Below, piece by piece: positions 1-11,574 of a stretch of 64,000 nucleotides of DNA. How positions within the stretch are numbered: the stretch's first letter is position 1; every line of letters starts with the position of its first letter. This stretch comes from Lentinus brumalis (Eukaryota > Basidiomycota > Agaricomycetes > Polyporales > Polyporaceae), in contig MARA01000029.1 in NCBI GenBank assembly GCA_001792895.1, forward strand, positions 124,001 to 188,000. The letters are read 5' to 3'. A model generated the notes under the pieces. It had not been told where the DNA came from, did no database searches, and worked only from the letters and a program-made list of their open reading frames with translations. The position numbers and the translations under genes were made by a program.

Positions 1-2673
1 CCCTCGCGGTCGCGTACGCATTGCCCTCGTTTCCGCGTTTCTTCGTGCTTCACATCGTGGCTCACCGCCCTAGCGTCGCGCGTCCGCCGATATCAGGCAT
101 CAAAGTCAAAGGTGGAGTATACATAGACGCACCTCGTCTCGCTCCCAATCGTACGATCCCGACCGTGAGCGCAAGACATAAGTATGTCGGAGTATTCTCG
201 ACAGAGCCTGTGGTCACGCATTCCCGCAACATCACAGCGGCACAATATACTGTCACCGAGTACCCTCTTGGCGGCGGCGCATGTGCGGAAACGTGCCCGA
301 ACACAGTGCCGGCAGCAATAGATCCTTGAGAGCCGTTCGCAAGGGTGCGGCGAGGTGACGCACGGGCGAGGAGCATGGCATGCATCGCAGCGGCATATGA
401 GATGTTCATCACGGTCGAATGCGCCGTCTATTCTTGCACCAATTGCAGGCTGCGGCGCGCTGCGGGCCTAGGGTGGTCTTTCTGCGCCGAGAACAGGGAC
501 AGCGGTTATAGGGCGTCCTCGAGGATGGAGCTGTACAGATCGTGCCTTGATCTCGAAGAGCTGTAGGCAGTGGAGTTGTAACGCTGCAGGATGATCGTCA
601 ACAGTACGGGTAGAAGATGGAAGAGGTGGAGTGGCATGAGGGAGGACGTACGTCGTTCGCGACAATGAACAGCGGGATCCAACTGACGTCGGCTAACGCC
701 CTCGAACGGAGATCACGACAGCACCATATGGAGGTGGAGAGGAAGCGAAGCCTCTCCAGTGTCGAGAGCCCGGTTTGCATACAAACTGACGACACCGGTA
801 CCCTCGGACATGTCTACACATGTGGCGCTTCCGTGGTGGCAAATAGCGGGCAGATTGCCTCGGAGATAGCCTCCACGCCTTTGCAATTGAGGTGATAACT
901 CGGCCACGAGCGAAAGAGAAGTTCTAGGCGTGATAAGTCCTTGAATGAGATATGTTGACCAGAGTTGGTCGACGTTTTCTACCTCACAAGCTTCCGGACT
1001 TCACCACACTTCAGGCACAGTACCTGGGCCCGGGCGCGGTGAGTGAAGTCCTGAACAACCCTTAATCGAGCCGAGTGGCCCATAGCTGGAGTAGAGCGAC
1101 GAGGGTCTGCACCTATAAGTAGCAGTAGCCAGTCACACCCTGAGCGTCGCACCGCGGAGATGAAAGGCTTCCCGAAGCGCACCAAGTATACCAAACAGTC
1201 ACGTTGACGACGCCCGTGTACTTCTCACTTACGGCGGCTGTGACGTAGATCAAGCTGGATCAGGAGATGCACCTCGCGCGGCCGCCAATGGCAATAAAAT
1301 CTCGTCACGAGCGCAGTAAAGCCCAAAGTATATGAGTTCGGGGTACGACGCGGAGAGAAACCAGGAGCGCACTCGCCTCGAGATCATCCAGAGTCCCTAG
1401 TCTCTCTCCGTCGTCCATGAAGCCGCCTAAGCTTAGGCTCGAGCTCGAGCCGGTGCTCTCACCGCTATCAATCCTTGTTGCCGCCACCTCCGCGTCGGAC
1501 GCTCGAGAGAGCCCGCACTATGTCCGGCGCCGTAGTCCAGATCGTCACCTACCCGCCCATGCCAGGTACACCGCGCACTCCGCTAGGTATGTCTGCAATT
1601 AGTGGTCGGGCGGTACCTGTCTGACCGAATTACCTATTAGCAGGGACCTAGGAGCCTGACGACGCTTCGAGGCGCTTTTCCTGGTGAGCAAGATTCTTCA
1701 TCGGTTTTGATTACTCACCCGTATTTGACACTTCATAAACAGGGGAGGTCATCGTAGCTTTGGACTAACTGCAGTACTTACCTGCTGTTCGTCGTGTATC
1801 ATCACCCGCTTGCAAACCCGTGTCCCTGCGTTTCGGACCTTGCTCCTCGTCGAGTCTCCTTATCCCCTGCATATTCCGTCTGCTTGTATAGCAGTATAGG
1901 TATCCATGGACTGAATGACACGCATCTCTGCTTACCTTCGTATGTCTCGTCACTTCTGCCACCACGAACGGAGGGCCAGAGTGTGCGGCGGCGCCTACAC
2001 TTCCAACACTACGATGATGTAATCATGTCACACGGTCAAGACGGCGATTGGGAGACCTGCTTTCTACGTCCATGCAACCTTTATCAACTCGACGATAGTC
2101 CCGCAACGTGCAGCTGGGTTTACGGATTGTACTTGACCTTACGACGTGCCCGTCTCAGGCGTTCCAACAATCGAGAGCGCTTGGAGTCGCCGCCTGCGTC
2201 AGGATGTCTGTTCGATTCCAAGATGAGCGGGTGGTGTATCCACTGGAGCAGTCGACTCAGCTTGATTCAGAGTACAGCAGAATCGAATATCGTCGTCGTT
2301 CTGGTCCTCCGTCCTTCTCCCGTTCTCTAGGAACAGCGTCTGCTGACTAAGCAGTCCTCGAGCTACCGTCCTCTCCTCGTCCTGGTCTCTCTCCCCTTCC
2401 TCTCCTTCCCAGGTGCTCAAATGCTCAGGTCTTACTATCCAATTCTCACTTGCTCGTGTCATAGTCAAACGTCTGCCGCCTAGTCGCCAGCTACCTTCCT
2501 GACCGAGGCGCCTAACTTGACCAAACCTTGTTCCCAACATCGCCAACAATTTCACAAGATCTCACCAGGCTTCTCGGCAACGAAGTCCCACGGCAAGCAT
2601 AGCCCACTGTCCACTCCCACCACCCTGCTGTGCACTCTATCCTTCTCGTGCTTTCCTGTTGTTCTTTCTTGCC
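1..2673. other. Left-edge intergenic region, no supported gene
   Basis: No open frame here shows a recognisable domain, plausible splice pattern or signal peptide. The longest frame, about 178 codons on the plus strand at 1794-2330, has the composition of a chance frame. On the minus strand around 1305-1487 a short stretch near 1475-1500 resembles bases near 46900-46925 (a shared CAATCCTTG(T/C)TG.CGCCACC segment), so a decayed copy of something may be present. Bases 2360-2420 are pyrimidine-rich on the plus strand, as often seen upstream of basidiomycete genes, and precede the G-alpha gene. Confidence 0.5.
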
Positions 2674-4207
2674 ATGGGTGCATGTGTATCTTCAAGTGAC
2701 CGACCCGGGAAGTACAACGAGATGCTTTCGGAGCAGAAGAAGACCACGAAAGCTGCTGTGCGTTGATTTGCCCATGCCGTCATGGTCTAGCGCTTCTTAT
2801 TTTGACCCTCGCAGGCTCGTAGGCCGGTGAAGGTGCGCCGTTCACTAGAAGCCGCTAACTCTTTCACGAGCCTTCTCGCTCATCGGACGTGCGGAAGATT
2901 CTGCTTCTGGGGCCGAGCGGGTCCGGGAAGACCACCATCTTCAAGCAGATGCGGCTCGTGCATCACGTCCCCTTCACCCAACAAGAGATAGAGTCCTACC
3001 GGCAACTGATCTACCTCAATATTACCGACGGGCTGCTTTCGGGGATCAGCCGCATGAACACATCTGGGTTCTCTGTGACGGACGAGAACCGAGAGCTCTT
3101 CCGCACTACCGCAGACTACGTCCACGATCTGAAGGACGACGAGCCGTTCCTCGCCGAGTATCGTCACCCCATCGAATGGTTATGGAAGGACCCGAATGTC
3201 CAAGCCATGTACGAGTCCGGGAACGAAGCGGGCATGCCCGAGAAGTACTGCTCTCTCGACCAGTCCGTTAGGACGTGGCTGACGTCGACGGGCGCATCAG
3301 CCTACCTTACTTCTGTCAGAACTTAGACCGTCTGTTCGATCGGCGCTTCGTTCCTAGCAATCAAGACATCTTGCACGCCCATGTGCGGTCGACGGGAATC
3401 GCGGAAACTACGTTCTCACTCAAGCGTGGCCGCGACCTCCACCTCGTCGACATCGGGGGAAGCAGGAGCGAGCGCAGGAAGTGGCGGTACTGCGCGGACG
3501 GCACGAATGCCGTGATCTTCATGGTCAACCTAGCCGGCTACAACCAGTCGCTACGCGAGGACAATGACACGGTGAGCCTCATCACACGTTCGCGTCGGCC
3601 GCCAGTCGCTCATGCCAATCAATTAGAACCAGATGGAGGATGCGTTGGATCTGTGGGAGCAGACCTGCCGAGCTCCCTGGCTTTCAGACGCCGTATTCGT
3701 GAGCTCCCTGGCACATTTCTGAGCGTCTCCACTCACGCGACGCGCAGATCCTGCTACTCAATCACAACGACCTCTTTGAAGAGAAGATTGTGCGCTCCAA
3801 CATCAAGGACTTCTTTCCAGTGCGTACTAGTAGCTATTTCCGCGTGTTCTCGACTGACTATCAACCTCATGACTGGACAGGACTTCAAGGGTCCGGCTGG
3901 TAGCGCCGACGCTGGGCGCAAATATTTCAAGGAAAGGTTTTTGACGATCGCACGGGAGGCATTCGCTGCACAGGATCGACAGATTCACTGCAAGTAAGCC
4001 CGCATCAATTCCGTCTCATCCCACATGCAGCGTGCAGCGTGCTCATCATGATTCTCCGTCGTCGATAGCTTCACGATCGCGCTGAACACCATGAGCATCC
4101 GGCTAGCTATGGCCTTCCTACAATGTATGTACGCAAGCGTTGTGGAGAAGCGTCTGCACGCACTTCTGATATCCCCCCCTCCCTCCCCCTCCCACAGAGT
4201 GAGTTGA
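2674..4207 (+). CDS. Divergent heterotrimeric G-protein alpha subunit
   Basis: Eight exons give a frame-consistent 386-residue protein: 2674-2757, 2815-2832, 2871-3262, 3301-3571, 3627-3698, 3748-3819, 3881-3993 and 4069-4207. The N-terminus MGACVSSS fits G-alpha N-myristoylation (Gly2) and palmitoylation (Cys4), so plasma-membrane location is expected. All G boxes can be found but are altered. The P-loop reads GPSGSGKT, where GAGESGKS is usual. Switch I reads HVRSTGI, with His in place of the catalytic Arg. Switch II reads DIGGSRSERRKW, with Ser in place of the catalytic Gln. The NKxD box reads NHND, and the TCAT box reads TIALNT. The C-terminus ends in SPPPSPSHRVS and lacks the usual receptor-contact tail. 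The family binds GTP downstream of GPCRs; these substitutions predict poor hydrolysis and weakened guanine specificity. Two candidate introns (2833-2870 and 3263-3300) are only 38 bases long, and the last exon boundary is uncertain. Confidence 0.88.
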
Positions 4208-4523
4208 AGATGCCGACAATAAGTTTGTACATGTGTCATGTTCGGCAGTACCATCTTGACGTTCTCTGACTGACTGCTACGGAGCCCACCATCTTCTTTC
4301 GCTCGGCGCACAGCGCCCCCGTGTACCTCGCCCCTTATCGATTATCATTATCATATGCTTCAGGGATTGTACAGACGCGAGATGACTGGCAAAGACGCGA
4401 ACGAAGACGTGCTAGATGTGGCCTCGATGGGCGAATGATGACTGCCGGTTTGGATAGTCCAGAGTGTCCGAGAGTAAGTAAGACAAGGAACCACGACGCA
4501 ATCATATCTGATGCAATTCCACT
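4208..4523. other. Convergent 3' spacer
   Basis: Spacer between the 3' ends of the G-alpha gene (+) and the first secreted paralogue (-). Nothing else is seen. Confidence 0.5.
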
Positions 4524-5544
4524 CTACAGAGGCACAAACTTGAAACTCTGTTGAGAGGCGGAGGCCATCATCAGTATCGCCGTCGACGCTCGAATGATTG
4601 CATCGGTGCTGCGTGAAGAGGACGTACGTAGAGAGCAGAGGGGCCGAACATGTCCACATAGTCGCTATAGCCGGCCGTGGCTACAAACGAGTCGTCCGTG
4701 CCTGAGACGACGTGAACGATGACACAGTTGACCCGGGCGCCGTTCGAGTTGACCCAGGAAAGGGTGAGCCCATTGTCCGACCCGAGAGACCACACGGCTG
4801 ACTCTATCTTTCTCTCGTTCCGGGTCGCACGACTGAATGAGTTGTCGCCGCTGATAGCAGGACTACCGGTCAAAGCTAGGCGGCGTGATTAGCAACGAGG
4901 AAGAAGGGAGGCTAGTCTGAGAGCGGACAAGGGACATACTCTGGACTGTACCCCCCACATACGCGTAGTTGAAGCTGCTCGGGGACATGTTGTCGTTCGT
5001 GTTCACGGCCCCGCTGATCAGGCCGAGAAAGGGGAAGTCCGCAAATCCGTTCTGCCACAGGTGTAGTCAGTGTCGAAATTAACATCGCACGACCTGGCAA
5101 AGGACATACCTGGGCATAGATGTTGTGTACACCGGAAGCCTCGCAGATATTCACAATGAGAGCTTGGGACTCATCTAGCGTCGACCCCTACTCGCCGAAG
5201 GCGTTCGCGCTCCTCCAGAGATACCCGGAGAGCGCAGAGCCGCCGTAGACTGCGATTTTGCCCGTCGCTTGGATGACGCAAGGAGTTGAAGACTGGCGCG
5301 GCTGGAGAGCCTGTGCGCGGCGGGCGCCATAAGCACGCCGAGGGCGATTGGGACCGAGTCCGCGAGAAAGACGCTGCGCGTTGGTGAGGGGCGGGACGAG
5401 AGGGTTCATCGCGAGAGAGCGGGTGACGACGCCCACCGGGTTGACGTCGGGGTACGCATCGCGAGTTGTGCGGGACGGGGTGACCGCTGCGGCCGACACC
5501 GCGAGTGCGGCGACGGATAGGGCGTGGAGTAGAGATGTGAGCAT
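4524..5544 (-). pseudogene. Secreted-protein array, paralogue 1 (nonsense mutation)
   Basis: First member of five tandem paralogues. From ATG 5544 it encodes a hydrophobic signal peptide (MLTSLLHALSVAALAVSAAA), a short propeptide with the family motif NPVGVVTRS and LTNAQRLSRGLGPNRPRR, a basic stretch ending QPRQSS, then the family core. At 5188-5190 a TAG stands where the intact paralogues have Tyr in the motif FGEY. Beyond it the frame, the introns and the family ending (..SFKFVPL) are all preserved, so this is a single nonsense lesion. TAC or TAT to TAG is a transversion and is therefore not a RIP-type C-to-T change. Without readthrough only about 118 residues, mostly propeptide, would be made. 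The function of the family is unknown to me. Confidence 0.8.
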
Positions 5545-6262
5545 GCCGACAGCGAACAAAAGAGCAGCGGGACGAGCACATAGATGCCATCCAGGAAGTT
5601 GCTGCCTCGGAGGACTGAGCTGTTCCTGAGCTACTCTATCAAAAATGACGGCAAAGTTGAAGCGCACCCGGAAAAGATGCAAGGATGCCGCAAGGGGACC
5701 ATTCGAACACGGAGCAAGATCCAGCCCGAGCACTTTCTTCCATATCAATTCAGATCCGACAAAGGCAACCGGGGCAGGTGTTTGGTAAGGCGCAAGGTTG
5801 TGCCGCGCCGGGGCGAGGCGGGGTATAAGTATGCACTCGGTGATCTATGGCCGGATGTACCTGATCGACAAGGCCGAGGGCTTCATTGTTTTGGAACGGG
5901 AGAGAGACAAATCCGACTGCAGGAACTCGTGACATCACGGCCTGCTGTGCACTGCGAAGAACGGCACAAGTGAGGAGAACTTGAGTGAGAGTACCCTCCT
6001 CCGCGCACACTACTCGTTGAACCATACGAGAACTTCAAGCGGAGGCCCAGCACAGAAGTGTATCAAGTTCACGGAAAGAGGAAAAGGCACCGGAGCGTCA
6101 GTGTCGCGAACGTCAGCATTCCTTCGGCTCGGTAAACATGATCAAACACGACCAAACTACAATGTTCGAATTCGCCATATCTTATAAGTAACGTAAAAAG
6201 TCCTGGATAAAATGTTCAACGTCTATAGTCCCTTTTCAAGCCCTCGTCGAACCCTCCATAAC
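5545..6262. other. Intergenic region in the secreted array
   Basis: Upstream region of paralogue 1 and downstream region of paralogue 2. No gene or strong repeat is seen. Confidence 0.5.
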
Positions 6263-7237
6263 TTAAGCTGCCACAAACGTAAGCGTCTGGGGAGAGGTGC
6301 GATGTCAGCATACAAAACAAACTGAAGAAAAATATCACGTACCGCAACGTGTCCTGGACCGAAGGTTTCTTGCGTCAAGTCTGCGTTGGCGGTGACGATA
6401 AAGTTGTTGTTGCCATGACCCTTGTAGTAGAGGAATTGGAGGGGCGCCGTACTTCCGTCGGTGTTCACCCAGGAAGCGGTGATGTGGTTCGCGCGGCCAA
6501 TAGCCCACACATTCGACTCAGACGACTCGGGAACACCCGTCGCGTCGGTGAAGGAATTGCCATCGACAGCAGCGGGGCCACGACGTTCTGCGACAACAAC
6601 ATGAGTAAGAGCAATGTCGAAGAGGACACAGGAGGCGACTCACCCTTGGACACACCGCCAAGGTACGCATAGTTGTAGTTGCTACCGTCGAGATTCTTGT
6701 GCTCGTCCGTGTTCCCAAACCCAGCGATGAGGCCCAAGAAATCGTACGATGAGGGCCCATTCTATTGAGGATCAGCACGAATGCGAATGCAAGGTCCTCG
6801 GCGAGACATACCGATGTAGCAATGTCAACGGTGCCACTACCCCGCTTCGCACAGTAGGAGATGGACAACGCTTTCGAGACGTCGTGCGTGAACCCGTACT
6901 CGCCGTAGGCGTTGACTTTCTTCGAGACGTAACCGGACCCTTGCCTGGCCACGTCTGCCTGGATGTAGCCGGTCTTCGTGACGCACGTCGAGGACGGGCT
7001 CGGCTTCGAAGACGACGCCGGACGGCCGTTGCGCCGGGGCCGGTTCGGAGGGAGGCCACGAGAAAGGCGCTGGGCGTTGGTGAGATAGACATCCGCCTTT
7101 GGGCGGAGCGAGCGTGTGACTATGCCGACAGGGTTCAACGGCTGGTAGCCATCAGAGGAGGTGCTAGTGGAAGCTGCGAGGCCGGAGACGGAAAAGGTCG
7201 CGAAGACGAGCACGAGAACGCGGGGCAAAGACAGCAT
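6263..7237 (-). CDS. Secreted-protein array, paralogue 2 (intact)
   Basis: The start ATG at 7237 opens a signal peptide (MLSLPRVLVLVFATFSVSGLA). It is followed by NPVGIVTRS, then LTNAQRLSRGLPPNRPRR, and a Ser/Pro-rich join to a core starting at CVTKTGYIQ. Family blocks follow in order: NAYGEYGFT, then an NGPSSYDFLGLIAGFGNT-type block, then NYAYLGGV, SNVWAIG, SWVNTDGS and a C-terminal exon encoding TLTFVAA. Introns fall at the same places as in the other paralogues: after the ..VDIATS segment, after GGVSK, and just before the last seven residues. The tiny terminal exon (stop 6263-6265) is a family signature. Secretion and processing at basic sites are inferred; no enzymatic domain is recognised. 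A TATA-like element on the minus strand (7333-7338) lies about 95 bases upstream. Confidence 0.8.
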
Positions 7238-8131
7238 GGTGGGTTAGGTGTCTGACTTGGGGCCGGTAGGGTGTCGTGCAGGGGGGAAGGAGCGGCGGAA
7301 GAGACAGAGGGCTCTAGGAATTGCCGACGGTTCTTATAACGAGTCCGATGCAAGGCAAACTGGAGTTCGCCAGCGAGAGCTGTGCATCGCGGCGGACGGC
7401 AAGCGCAACCCTCGTTTCTTGCGTACTAGGAGCCATTCTACATGGAACGGGGTGCGCGGAGGGTCTTGACCGACGATCTGATCGACATAACGAGAGGAAA
7501 AGCAGCCTGGAGGCGTCCGCGGAGAGTCTTGACCGATGATCTGCTCGACAGAACAGAGAAGGCGAGAGGAAAAGGAGCTTGGCGGGTGCAAACTTGCTTG
7601 GAATGAGAAGACACCTGCTTTACCGTCACCTTGCCGGCCGATGACAGCAATGGACGTGACTTACGAATAGGGTCACCGGTGACGATCCCTGCATTTCTGT
7701 TTGCATCCGCCAGTGTTCTCCCGCGTCTGCGGCTATGCGTCACCGACGTGAAGCACCTGTTGAACATGCCATGTGTTACTTAGGGTCCGCTCAGAGCCGA
7801 ATCCAGTAAGACTCGCCATGATTCCAGCCCATCCGAAAGTTTCTTCGCAAATTCAAGTGGTTGAAGGTCAGGTTTCTGCGCATCGTGAGTGGTCATCAAG
7901 GGCGGTTTACCGGAAGAGCGCTTGCATGGGCGAGAGTCGAACTGGTGGCGGTGCTCACATACGCGTGGAAAAGTGAATTGAACCAAGAACCTGAACTAGT
8001 GGTCCAGACCAAATACAAACGCTTGGACCGGAATGCTGCTCGATCAGGCTCGATCGCATCCGCACGGTCGCGGCGGTGGGTATGAAGTAGAGAGCATCTT
8101 TGTAAGTGTGGGTACGTCTCGACCACAATCA
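7238..8131. other. Intergenic region in the secreted array
   Basis: Holds the promoter side of paralogue 2, a TATA-like element (7333-7338, minus) and a degenerate tandem duplication listed separately. No gene is seen. Confidence 0.5.
7454..7578. repeat. Degenerate two-copy tandem repeat
   Basis: Two units, about 7454-7506 and 7517-7578, share GCGGAG.GTCTTGACCGA, GATCTG.TCGACA and GAGAGGAAAAG.AGC, with small indels between. The repeat lies upstream of paralogue 2. Confidence 0.75.
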
Positions 8132-9131
8132 CTAATCCGCTACGAACTTGAACGTCTTTAGCGCATACGAAGAACAGTCAGCATCGCACGGGCAGCAGGA
8201 AGAAGGCTACGGGACGCACCGCTGGGTGGGACGCACTGCCGAAGGCCTGTACGAACTGGTCCGCGCTCCCAGTGATGGCGAACAAGTTATCGCTACGGGA
8301 ATAAAATAACGAGACGGCCACCGCGGTCCCGTCGCCATTCACCCAGGTCGGGATGAGTTGGTCGCCGGCGCCGAGCGACCACACGTTCGACTCTACGTAT
8401 GCAGACAGACCGCTGGCTTCGGTGTATGTGTTCGGCGCGTCGACTGCTGGACCACGGCTCTCTGCACCAGAAATCGCATCAGCATCACAGAATACTTTGA
8501 GGAAAGAGAGACTGCAAGAGGATAATGTGGACGTACCGTCCGTGACACCCGCGAGATATGCGTAGTTGAAAGAGGTCTCGTCCAGTTGTCGTACATCGTT
8601 TATGTTCGCGAACCCAGTGGCGAAGCCGAGGTAGTCGAACATGCCCCCGTTCTGGCCAGACACGTCAGGGTCCGCATTCGTGGCGTAGTAGAAGGACAGA
8701 CGCACCAGGGCCACGATGTCAAACGTCGCGCTCGACGAGTCAGGAATAGACACAGACAGCGCATCGGAAACGTCAGTGGTGATTTGGTACTCCCCGAAAG
8801 TGTTCAATTGCTTGGAGACGAAGGCAATGGGGTAGTCCGAGACCTCGACCTGAATGTGTCCCGTCCGCGCCACGGTCGTGGAGGACTGGCGCGGCTGCAG
8901 AGCCTGGCCTCGCCGGCCGTACCGGGCGCGAGGGCGGTTGGGCGGGAGACCGCGCGAAAGAAGCTGAGCGTTGGTGAGGTGCACGTCCCTTTTCTGAGCG
9001 ACCGGGCGGGTGACAATCCCGACGGGGTTGAGGGAGAGGACGTCGTCTCGGGTGGTGCGCGTCGCCTCGGGGGCCGCGAGGACCGAGACCGCGAGGGCTG
9101 CGACGACGAAGATGCGAGGGAAAGAGAACAT
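8132..9131 (-). CDS. Secreted-protein array, paralogue 3 (intact)
   Basis: ATG 9131 opens a signal peptide (MFSFPRIFVVAALAVSVLA), followed by NPVGIVTRP, LTNAQLLSRGLPPNRPR and a basic linker ending LQPRQSS. The core carries the family blocks TGHIQVEV, NTFGEYQIT, FDIVAL, NYAYLAGV, SNVWSLG and TWVNGDGT. The last intron sits directly before a terminal exon reading TFKFVAD (stop 8132-8134). Several introns are multiples of three without stops, so unspliced message would stay open; intron assignment relies on comparison with paralogues 2 and 5. A secreted or cell-wall role is inferred from the signal peptide only. Confidence 0.8.
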
Positions 9132-9851
9132 TGCAAACGAGTGGAGTGTAAGGAGTGTGGTGCTTTCTAGCGTCGTCGCGGTTGAATACCAGAGGCCTGC
9201 AATCCGTGGAGGAGGGCGAAGGAGAGCAAGTCCGAGTCCGGGCGCTCAGACACGGACTCGAAGCCAAGAAAATCAAAGTGGGCCAGACCCGTCGGCCACG
9301 TCACGATGAAGCATGCAATCGGTCAATAAAGTATGTACTCATCATTAAAGCGCATGCATGTTTGCTCCGCGATAACGCTGCTCTGTATAGCGAAAGCATC
9401 TCCTCAACAGCGTAAACAACTTCACTCCTTTGTTTGAGTTCCAGATGAAAGACCCATCGATTGAATGAGATGTCGATGAAGGCCCTCGATTTCTTGCGTT
9501 GGCAGGCGTAAGCTATGAGCACGATTATTACCGCGTGTCGGAGGAGGAACGGAAGAGGGCTGAGCCGCAGCGCGGGAGCACGACATCGCAAGTGGCTGTG
9601 CAGCAATTTACGACAAGCCTAGGCCTCTGCGGTGGCGGTACTGACCGGAGCCGAGATGGCGAGGTTACAGATCCAATACATACGTAAGTACATATTTACT
9701 GGAAACATGCATAACTTGTACGCTGAATCATGAACAACAGCGGGGACGCTGTGAGACCGCGCCGATTACATGGAACATACAGTCTTCAAAGTCAAAGTGT
9801 CCTGTGCACATCCAAGTCTACGCGGAGCTCACGAACCATGCACGCCAGAGC
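9132..9851. other. Intergenic region in the secreted array
   Basis: Promoter side of paralogue 3 and downstream side of paralogue 4. Contains a GTAAGTAC motif near 9684. No gene is seen. Confidence 0.5.
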
Positions 9852-10903
9852 CTATGCAGGAACGAAGTAGAAGTTCTGAAAATCCATCCCACACCGTCAG
9901 CCTCTGTGCCCGACTCGCAGCCGACCCCGAGCGGACAGAGCACTCACCACGATGTCCGTAGGGACCTGGAAGGTGGTGTAGAACTTGTCGATGTTGCCCG
10001 TCACGAAGAGCGCCTCGATGCCCAGGACGCTGTAGTGCACGAGCTTCTGTCCCGAGTACACGGTCCCGTCGTCGTTGACCCACGACGGGAGAAGCTCGTT
10101 GTTCGCGCCCATCGACCACATGTGCGACTCGTACTTGGAGTACGTTCCGTGCGCACTCGATCCAGACACCGCGGGCCCGTACGGGGCTGTTAGGGCGGAC
10201 GGCATCGATCAGCCCACCGTCGCTGTCAAAGGCGGAACGCGAGCGGGACGGGACGCACCTTCCGAGACCCCGGCGACGTAGAGCACATTGGAGCTGTCGT
10301 TGATGTCGTTCGTGTTGGTCCTGCTGTTCGTGGGGCCCACAACGCCGCCAATGTAAGGGTAGTTCGCGAGCCCATTCTGCAACCCCCGGGCGCAGGGCGT
10401 CAGGACACAGACCGCCAGAGAGCAAGACACGAAACAAAGACGCACCAAAACCTGGATATCAAACGCGTTCGTCGTGGTCTGCGGGCAGATCGTGACCGAG
10501 AGCGCCTGCGATGCGTCGGTGGAGAACACATACTCGCCCAGAGTGTTCATGTTCCGCGACAACCAGCCGCTAGCCTTGAGACCCCCGCAGGCCAGTACGT
10601 GTACGTGACCTTGATCCTTCCCGTCTGCGTCACGCACGGAAGGGGGCTGGCACCCTGGCGCCGCCCGATGGCCTGAGCACCGCGACCGGCGTAGCGGGGG
10701 CGAGGACGGTTGGGCGAGAGACCGCGCCGGAGGCGCTCGGCGTTGGTGAGGGGCTCGGCGGGGTTCATGGTGAGTCGGCTGGGATCTTCGGCTGGGGTCA
10801 AGAGCTCGGCGAGGACGCCGCTAGGCGTGCGGGTGGGCGTGAGTGCCGCGGCGGTAGTCACCAGTGCAGCGACGAGCAGGGTCAAACGAGTGAAGCCAAA
10901 CAT
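9852..10903 (-). pseudogene. Secreted-protein array, paralogue 4 (apparent frameshift)
   Basis: From ATG 10903 it encodes a signal peptide (MFGFTRLTLLVAALVTTAAA), the motif LTNAERLRRGLSPNRPRP and the start of the core (CVTQTGRIKVTYTYWPAG). The frame then breaks. The continuing family blocks (SRNMNTLGEYVFST, SQALSVTIC, FDIQVLV) are in another frame of the same strand. One extra base in the homopolymer at 10582-10586 would rejoin them. Downstream introns and the terminal exon NFYFVPA (stop 9852-9854) are normal. The lesion is either a recent one-base deletion or a sequencing/assembly error in a C/G run. It is otherwise the least similar member in its propeptide, where the NPVG motif is lost. 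Confidence 0.75.
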
Positions 10904-11574
10904 AGCGAGCGAATGTAAGGAGTGTGGGTCGAGCTCGACGACGTGGGGAGCAGAATCCGAGAGACTCTATGTAGAGTGTCCGAGCGGAGAGAGCAAGAAG
11001 GGCACACCGAACGCGGCGTGCCTTTGTATAATTTGCAGGCCAGGGACCTGCACTGAGCGCTGAGCTGTCCGCAAGATCCAAGGACGCGCTAATGTAGCCC
11101 CGATATGGTGGCGTTAGCATTAGTCCGATTCGGCCGCTCTCTTTGGCGCTTTTCTTGCGACTGCTCTGAACACTGCGCTGCGAAGGTGACCAGCTTTGAG
11201 GGTAAAACAGGGAGAGAATGAGGTGAGAAGTCCGGATGATGGGAGCGGGGAAGAGGTTCGTGCACCAGGATTGAAGTCGGCGCTTGCACTTGGCTTGTAC
11301 TGACCGATCGCGGTTGCCGAATTTAGATCGTCCGAACGCGTGTGAGGTCCGCGCAAATACTTACTCGTACTTACTTGGTCAGCAACATTCACCGCCGCGA
11401 ATGGCACAGATCAAGATTCTGGATGGCTTCGTCTGAGGGAAGAATCATATCTTTATGAGGTAGAGATACCTTACAACCAAGCTTGACGTATTGCGGAAAC
11501 AGTACAACGGATCCCTTGGAATCGGCCATTCCCCAACGTACACCGGGAGCCACTGACGCCATCGACGAGACACC
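10904..11574. other. Intergenic region in the secreted array
   Basis: Promoter side of paralogue 4, with a TATA-like element on the minus strand (11026-11031) about 125 bases upstream of the start. CTTACTCGTACTTACTTGG is near 11360. No gene is seen. Confidence 0.5.

Noticed and set aside
1794..2330. 178-codon open frame, plus strand
   Set aside because: No domain, signal peptide or splice structure; overlapping frames of similar length on the other strand; composition fits chance.
5188..5190. RIP as the source of the nonsense codon
   Set aside because: A Tyr codon to TAG needs a transversion, whereas RIP causes C-to-T transitions.
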